DNA of 64,000 nucleotides from Amanita rubescens (lineage: Eukaryota; Basidiomycota; Agaricomycetes; Agaricales; Amanitaceae), in the NCBI GenBank assembly GCA_015039365.1, contig WION01000175.1, positions 46,738 to 110,737 on the forward strand. The letters run 5' to 3'. The notes below the pieces were generated by a model that had not been told where the DNA came from, made no database searches, and worked only from the letters and a program-made list of their open reading frames with translations. The position numbers and the translations under genes were made by a program. Below, one piece after another: positions 57,801-64,000 of the stretch (positions are counted from its first letter, which is position 1; the number at the start of each line of letters is the position of its first letter).

Positions 57801-59853
57801 CACATGCACATGCTGCCGTCGTTGACCTTTTTTGTCCGCTAAAGGTCAAAGAGGCGCCAATCCCCTGCGTTGCTCGCCATTGCACTCACCCAGCAATAAC
57901 GAGGAAACTTCAAGCATTTATAGGGAGTGGATTTAAGAATGTCGAGCAGGCTATGGTGACGCAATTGATGTACGAGGGCAAGGAGCACATTTTATATATA
58001 TCTCCGACAGGTGCGTGTTAGTTTTACCAGTACTATCTCATTCTAAACCGCTTTGCGCAGGGTCGGGGAAGACGCTTCCCGGTCTTTTCAATGCCGCGCT
58101 TCTGGACGAAGGTCGGGTAACGTTGTGGGTCTTGCCTTTACAATCAATGCAGCATCATTACAGAATGCAGTGCAACAAGTTCAACATTCCGTGTGAAACG
58201 TGGACGCCCAGGTCTAGCCTTTTGACACCAAAGGCGAATGTTCTTGTGACAATAGAGCTCACACAGCTCCAACAGTTCAAGGACTACGTTGGGAACTTGC
58301 GCGTAAGAGATAGATTGGCGAGGATCATCATTGACGAAATTCACCTCGTCCTTACTCACTCCTCCTTCCGCTCTGCAATGGAGTCCCTCACTTGGATGGG
58401 AGCCGCGGGCTGTCAGCTTGTTCTTCAGACAGCCACGCTTCCAGTTGTTCTACAAGAACGGCTTCTCAAAGCCGTCGGCCTTACGACGTGTCAAGTTGTT
58501 CGAGCCAAGACTTGCAGGCCTAACATATCTATGAATGTCATCAAGTGTCCAGCCACATCGCTTCACTTGATCGTTAAACAGTGTTTTGACGATGCTTTAG
58601 CGTACTCCACGGAAGGCCGAGTCATGGTCTTTTGCCGTTCCAAATCCAAGGCCGAGGAAATAGGAGGGCTACTCCAGATTCCAGCCTGCCATTCTGGCAT
58701 GGACAGGGAGCAAGTTGATGCCGTCCTAAATGAACTCTACTCTGGCACAAAGCGGGGCGTAGCGTCAACGAGTCTATTGGGAGTCGCGGTCGATATTCCA
58801 CAGGTTACCCACGTCATTCACGTCGAATGCCCGTACGATATCATTTCGTACGCCCAAGAAGCAGGACGAGCGGGGAGGGACGGGTCTCCCGTATGGTCGC
58901 ATATCATTCTTCCTCAAGGTCCGCCCAGACGTGAGGACAAGGATGAAGAGGATGTCTTTGGAAAGCGAATTTTAGAAGAAATTTTGCAAGACGATCAAAC
59001 TTGTCGACGTCTTGTCATGCAGGTATTTTTAGATGGCGCGGCCGAGCCTTGCTCTATGATGGATGGCGTTGCGCATTTTTGTGACGTGTGCATGGCTCAG
59101 AGCTTGCACATGCCTGACAGACAGACAAGTTCAGCGTTCCCTTGGACGAGAGTTCGACACATTTTGCAAAGTCTCTCATTGCCTCCTCAGCTTCACTCGT
59201 ATCATTCCTCGACGGCTCCTCCTCCTTCTTCTGTACATATACAAACGGCAGCGGCCCATGCCTCTCGTCATCAGCCGGCGCCTAAACCACCTAGCGAGGT
59301 CCACAAAAGACTCCAAAAAGCCCATCAATTAATAGAACGCTTGGCGCTCACATGCGTCGGTTGCTGGCTTCGAGGCTTTGAAGGCAGCCATCTACTAGCC
59401 GATTGTCCAAGACGGGATGCGCCCACCGATAAAAATTCAGAATGGCAAAAATGGAAAAGTGCCATGAGGCAAGCTTGCGCCAAGCTCAAAGGTGTATGCT
59501 ATAGCTGCGCGTGCTCTCAGGATGTGAGTAGAATAATTACCTTTTTTGTTTCTACGCTCTGACAATCTTTCAAGTTATCATATATCAATGGCGGGCAAGA
59601 AAAAATCTATTACCATCATCATGGAAGCACGGCAGTCGATTGCCGTTTCCGTCAAGTATTACTTCCCATGGCGTTTATCGTCGAAACGGAATCAAGTATA
59701 GCTCAAGAGTTCTTGGCGTCGCCGCTTCGGGGAGGGGTCCCGATGAACTATGAGATTAATCCGTTCAAGAAGTGGATTTGGGGGCAGGCAGGAGGTGTCC
59801 CGAACATCATTAATACGCTTCTTTTGTTTTCGAAAACGCGTCATAGTCCATAG
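54821..59853 (+). CDS. Telomere-linked-type RecQ-like helicase with N-terminal OrsD-type zinc fingers
   Basis: Five exons: 54821-54903, 54956-54967 (12-nt micro-exon), 55024-58010, 58061-59523, 59575-59853; 1607 aa, uninterrupted. I prefer the start at 54821 over ATG 55001 because it adds a basic NLS-like leader (KRSRADKENQNP) and all phases match. Residues 68-88 form C-x2-C-x11-H-x4-H and 140-158 C-x2-C...H-x-C, the OrsD/DUF3505-like finger pair of fungal helicases. An acidic run (~345-370) follows. The helicase core starts with Walker A SPTGSGKT across intron 3 (~1025-1032), motif II DEIH (1119-1122), motif III QTATLP and motif VI SYAQEAGRAGRDG. The C-terminal module (TCVGCWLRGF ... YHHHGSTAVDCRFRQVLLPM) is shared with the next gene. 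Such helicases are often subtelomeric; 3'-5' unwinding is inferred. Confidence 0.85.
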
Positions 59854-59977
59854 TATAGTTACAACAGGTGTCAAACGACGTTGTGACGCACCGTCGATCT
59901 CTCAGCTGTCAAAACCAAAACTCCGACGTCTTCCGCGGCTTCGCGTTTTCTATCTCTTCCTCTCATCTAATCTATCA

Positions 59978-61554
59978 ATGTCGAACGCTACCGAATCCCT
60001 CTGCACAAACTGCAGCAAGTACAACGACGGGACGGCAACTGCCAGTTCAAGAAAAGACCACAAGAGAACTTGCAAAGAACAAGTCGTCGAGGTATACTAT
60101 CCAGGCATGGCTGGGTTTATCCCCCTGCCCCGAAATCCTAATACTGGTCGGTTCCACTGCATCCGGTGCAACTGTCAGCGAAAAAACTTGCAAGAAATGA
60201 AGGTATGTTGTTCATTGTTTTCGGGGTTTTTTTTTTGCTCAACAGCCGGTTAGCGCCATGCCAAGAAGTGTCAACAACGTGATGAAGAAGAGACTGCCTC
60301 TGATGATGACGATGAAGAGGAAGGGAGTGAGTATCCAGCCGATACTATGTATTCAACGCCTCATCTGACGCGCATATAAGCAGCGGCGGCGACTGCCTCC
60401 GATGACGAGAGTGAGTATCCAGTCGATATGTATTCAACGCGTCATTTGACGTCCATAAAAGCCCGCCATGTCGAGGAAAAAGGGGCTGATACTGCCTCCG
60501 ATGACGAGAGTGAGTATCTAGTTGATATGTATTCAACGCGTCATTTGATGCGCATATAAGCCCGCCATGTCGAGGAAAAAGGGGCTGATACTGCCGCTGA
60601 AGAGGAAGAGAGTGAGTATCCAGCCGATACGTATTCAACGCGTCATTTGACACGCATATATGCAGATAAAGCCGAAGAAAACGAGGTCAGGGAACTGACC
60701 GCAGACGTGGAGTCCCCACGCCGACTTAAAAGGAATTTAGAAGATCCATGCTTGGACGACGTCCAAGCGAAGAAAACAAGAGCGGACTATTCATCCGCTG
60801 TAGAAGAGTACCAGCAGGCCATTGCTTCGGCTACGCTCAAATTCGCTCATGCTGTGCGACCTCACCGTTCCTTTTCAACTCTGTTCTCGTCCATAGGACA
60901 CGTATTAGACGGGTGGATGGACGAAGTGGAACCTCAGCCCAACGTTCAGCCCATGCCGCCGTCACCATCACCGCAGCAGCCGACGGATGAAGAAACGGTG
61001 GTGGCGCCGATGCCTAGGTCCACTCCGCCGCCGCCGCTCGATCCTCACACTCTCCGTCAATGCCTGGATCGATTGCGGCTCCATTGCGTCATCTGCTGGG
61101 TGAATGGGGATGAACCCCATCCATCCACCTCCAACTGTCGCAAATACGACCCGGATTTGTTTAGGGTTTTTGCAAGAGAAACAAAGTACAACGATGGTAT
61201 ATGTTTCGGATGCGGAATACCGCAATTCGTAAGTTTATTATATTCTAATGTTTGCTGTCCACTGACCATTCATTTCAGTGGAAGTACAACAACACGCGTT
61301 TCCACGGAAGCACTTATGGCCGGAATTGTGGGGACGAAAAAACGATGAAAGGATTATTCGCGATGGTGATCCGCAATTCATCGCTCAATGCGATTTGCGG
61401 TAGTCTCATTCCCGGTCACGGAGGCCGGGAGGTCAGTAAAGATGACCTCCTGAGGTGGTTAAACACCTCAGACAAGAAGATGGAAGGGGCTGCGCCTGCA
61501 TCACTCATTTTGCAGGCGGCCATTTCCATGAGCGGCATGCCTAATGAATCGTAA
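59978..61554 (+). CDS. C2HC finger protein fused to the C-terminal module of the helicase family
   Basis: Seven exons: 59978-60202, 60254-60326, 60380-60409, 60462-60509, 60561-60611, 60666-61228, 61279-61554; 421 aa, phases consistent. The N terminus (SLCTNCSKYNDGTATASSRK) and HCIRCNC...MKRHAKKC suggest two Cys/His clusters. Three mini-exons of 30, 48 and 51 nt with phase-1 introns encode repeats such as TRHVEEKGADTASDDE. The last two exons (HCVICWVNGDEPHPSTSNCR, GICFGCGIPQF, FHGSTYGRNCGDEKTMKGLF) match in layout the C terminus of the upstream helicase (CVGCWLRGFEGSHLLADCPR, CYSCACSQD, HGSTAVDCRFRQVLLPM). No ATPase motifs. It begins 124 bp after the helicase stop. It may be a helicase partner or competitor; that is inference. 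Confidence 0.7.
60327..60665 (+). repeat. Tandem intron/mini-exon array
   Basis: Four introns of 51-54 nt share GTGAGTATCYAG..GATA..GTATTCAACGC and end ..CGCATATAAG or ..CATATATGCAG. The exons between them share CCCGCCATGTCGAGGAAAAA and GATACTGCC. Unit length is about 100 bp. Confidence 0.9.
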
Positions 61555-62347
61555 TTATTATTTGTATTTGATTAATATTCCGAGGCCTGAAAGGACTCGG
61601 TACGTATGCTACGCGCTCCAGGCAATTCCCGCTCAAGTGCTCTTCGGTCAAACCCGACCTATACTCTGAGACGCGCGGCAACTCCGCTTTTTGGCGAGAC
61701 CCGACGTATGCTTGCTGGCCACGGCAACGTGCTCTTCGGTGACAACATCTGCTACGCTGCGCCTTCACACTTGGGGCATTACTCGCTTCGACGAGACGCG
61801 TGACCATGATGCTTTTTAGATTTGGACGCGACCTTTCCCCAACGCATGCCAGGCGCAGAGCCTTGGATACAGATGCGGAATTGCGCCTCTTTTTGGTCTC
61901 GTTCACAGTTCGCCCTTAATTGTTACACGCCCCTCTGTTTTTCGCGTCCTGATATCAGCTAACTCTCATACCTGGAGTCCTGACGACGTCCTCCCTTGTC
62001 ATCTGTCGACAAGATGACTCTCTTCTCGCTGCACCTCCTGTGGCTAACATCATCCTGCCGACAAGTTGCGAGACATCCGTCCTGTTCTCACGCATACTGG
62101 TAACCCCGGACTCCGGAGGAGATATTGTGTAGGGTGAGTTGTCGCGTTATCCGCGCAATGCCCTCTTCTGACGTGGCGCGCAGAAAGAGTTATTCAGGCA
62201 TGCCCACATGTTTTTTGTCTCATTCCCGCAATGTAATTATTATTTGATTAATTTTAAATTTTATTGTGCGCACTGTGACCTTTTGTCACATCACCTTTTT
62301 TGGCTGCTTCGTTGCCTCTGGTGATCGTTGATTGACTTTGCGTCGTC
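61555..62347. other. Spacer without a supported gene
   Basis: No coding exon is visible. Words such as gcgctccaggcaattcccg and acccgacgtatgct recall the 49.9 kb spacer. Hairpin cassette G closes the spacer. Confidence 0.4.
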
Positions 62348-62348
62348 A
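62329..62348 (+). repeat. Hairpin cassette G (single, short stem)
   Basis: TGA(T)/(G)TCA around TGACTTTGCGTC (loop 62333-62344). The downstream arm overlaps the first base of the ATG at 62348. Confidence 0.6.
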
Positions 62349-64000
62349 TGGATTTCCCATTCGATCTCGGCAGGGTTGTAGCCGAAACACCCGCAGATGG
62401 TGAGTGAACCGCTTGATAATTCAGATCCCTCAATCGAAACCATTATCAGCTACGATTGGAGCTTTCGATGGCCGGGTTGCCTGTCACTTTGGGCAACATG
62501 GCAAATATTTGATCACTTCCCCCAATGCCGATTACATCCCCGAGCCTGCGTGGGGAAAGCGCAACATTCGGATTAGAGCCGATTTTCGGTTTGGACTAGA
62601 CGACTACACGTTATGGACTCAGCCGTATCTCAAGGACTATCCCCACATGGCTGCGATTCCTAAAAAGCCGACATCACCCAACGACCCCTTGAGTATCATG
62701 TGGTACGATGCTCTGGAGGCCGATTTTGTTCATTCGCCAGGCAGCGCTATCCGCCTCGGCAAACTCGCCTTGGGCATAACCTATCGGTTTCGCACGCTCA
62801 AAGAACAACTTGCTTCGCGAGTTATCAAGTACATGCAAAACGTCAATCAAGCCCCCCAATTCATCGGGCCCTTGAGCACCGCCATGCGTCACTCCCTCAT
62901 CCGTCTGGAAATTATAGACAGCACATTACAGGAAATGCGGTTCGGCATCGCCGAATTTCAGCGTTATTATCTCGAACTCTATGGCCTGATGGACTACTTG
63001 GAAATATACCAACCGCGTATGCTCGGTTTAAAGCCGAGAGCCACCACGGTTGCCGATTGCGTCGGCGCATACGTCTCCAATCCTCGAGAGGCCCAAGAGT
63101 TTTTCGACGCTGGAATTCCCTATGGCTGATGCGTACGGCAGATAATTTTGGATCTTCGGTCCCAAATATCCTTTCTATAGCCACCCCACAGCCGCCGTCG
63201 CAAGTTGTAATGGAAGACGCGACGCCACCTTTCCAGTCTATATTTTCTGGGCACGCCGTCGAGCAAGGCAAATATGCGGCAATGCACAACTTTGGCCGCA
63301 CATTCTTAATATTCAGGGATCCATTTCAGGATGAGGCGACGCCAGCCACCGATCGGGATCCTATGATTAGAACTGATCGCCCGTCAGTCTCAAACACGGT
63401 GTCGATGCGAGAGTTGCAGCAGCGGAGCGCTGGTAGTCCAGGATTCGGCAGTTGGCAGCAATTCACCTCGAGTTCATCATCAATCTCAACGCCGCCCCGC
63501 GCGCTCTGATTTGGACAAGTTTGTGGATCCTGCTAGTATCTTTATCCCGCCTCAGATGCCCATCTGGTCTACTGCTTTGAAAGAAGTGGAGCGGAATGAT
63601 TGCCAAGGGAAAGAATCAGAGCTCAGAAAGTATGCGTTTTCACGAGCGCGCATGTTCGTATCGTCAACCGACAGCCAAAGAAAGTTGCGTTATCTCATCC
63701 AATTGGCTTCGATTTCGTCAAGGACTCAAATGGCGCTTGAGTCGTGGTGATGGTGTAGCCCTCCCTTCGCAGTTGTGGAGGGACCTTTCTTAAACATGGA
63801 TATGTCGCACATGCCCGATGAAGAGGGGGATACCAAGGCTCCGAAGCGAAAGTCGATCACCGCTCGGGAAATTTTTGGAAATATCGAAACTATCGACTAT
63901 ACCGCCATTGTCTGGCGTGACGTTGACATTGATCCGCAAGTCATGCCCGATCCCCCCGTCATTATGCAAATCCTTTCTGAAACTCTACGAATTGAATTCC
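62348..64000 (+). pseudogene. Frameshifted Agaricomycete hypothetical protein, runs off the window
   Basis: A possible first exon MDFPFDLGRVVAETPAD (62348-62399) has no matching acceptor phase. From 62404 the frame reads SATIGAFDGRVACHFGQHGK, then MRFGIAEFQRYYLELYGLMD, YLEIYQPRMLGLKPRATTVA and EAQEFFDAGIP. This pattern occurs in a large uncharacterised family of mushroom genomes, from memory. At 63115-63122 one base is missing and the protein continues in the next frame as WLMRTADNFGSSVPNILSIA. Further shifts are needed near 63508 (SDLDKFVDPASIFIPPQMPI) and near 63690-63790 (LNMDMSHMPDEEGD..., open to the window end). With three or more shifts it is either a pseudogene or carries sequencing indels. 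Confidence 0.55.

Overview
The window is nuclear DNA of a filamentous basidiomycete, most likely an Agaricomycete. Genes are split by many short GT-AG introns, mostly 45-60 nt. The conserved proteins that can be assembled are fungal: a succinate dehydrogenase iron-sulphur subunit, a BAX-inhibitor/LFG membrane protein, an RLM1/MEF2-type MADS factor and a Mip1 pseudogene. The second half carries TET/JBP-type dioxygenase and telomere-linked RecQ-like helicase genes, which are families expanded in mushroom-forming fungi. Gene models here were spliced by eye. They were accepted when frame, intron phase and donor/acceptor sites agreed, and none was checked against transcripts or databases.

Layout. 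0-13 kb is an accessory stretch: two related multi-exon secreted proteins (482-1327, 2988-3941; the second has three PPxY motifs), one small minus-strand gene and several coding-like but broken stretches. 13-26 kb is a conserved block: a protein with four C2HC modules (13181-15426), BXI1/LFG (16987-18310), RLM1-type MADS (18540-20558), two small genes sharing a promoter region, then SDH2 diverging from a predicted mitochondrial membrane protein over 101 bp. 26-29.5 kb is a tandem duplication of a ~1.7 kb unit that carries a secreted-protein gene and also copied the 3' end of the neighbouring gene. 31.3 kb has a Cys-rich secreted protein and 33.1-34.9 kb a wrecked mitochondrial DNA polymerase gene. 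36-42.5 kb is repeat-rich: a 442-bp direct repeat, palindromes built on TCCGCC/GGCGGA, a ~56-bp satellite, and a C-rich satellite that truncates a gene.

44-64 kb is a compact island: a minus-strand Ser/Pro/Thr-rich protein, a Zn2Cys6 protein with an amplified exon-intron array, a small gene with WYDC repeats, a short intact protein with LQPIKND repeats, a TET/JBP-like 2OG-Fe(II) dioxygenase, a 1607-aa OrsD-finger/RecQ-like helicase, a 421-aa C2HC protein ending in the same C-terminal module as the helicase, and a frameshifted gene leaving the window. Six sites in or beside the island and one near 43 kb carry hairpin cassettes in which a near-constant 12-nt loop (TGACTTTGCGTC) is held by unrelated but self-complementary stems. 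Some sites hold three cassettes in a row and several lie just upstream of plus-strand genes. These cassettes and the tandem multiplication of phase-1 exon-intron units in two separate genes are the strongest candidates for undescribed biology.
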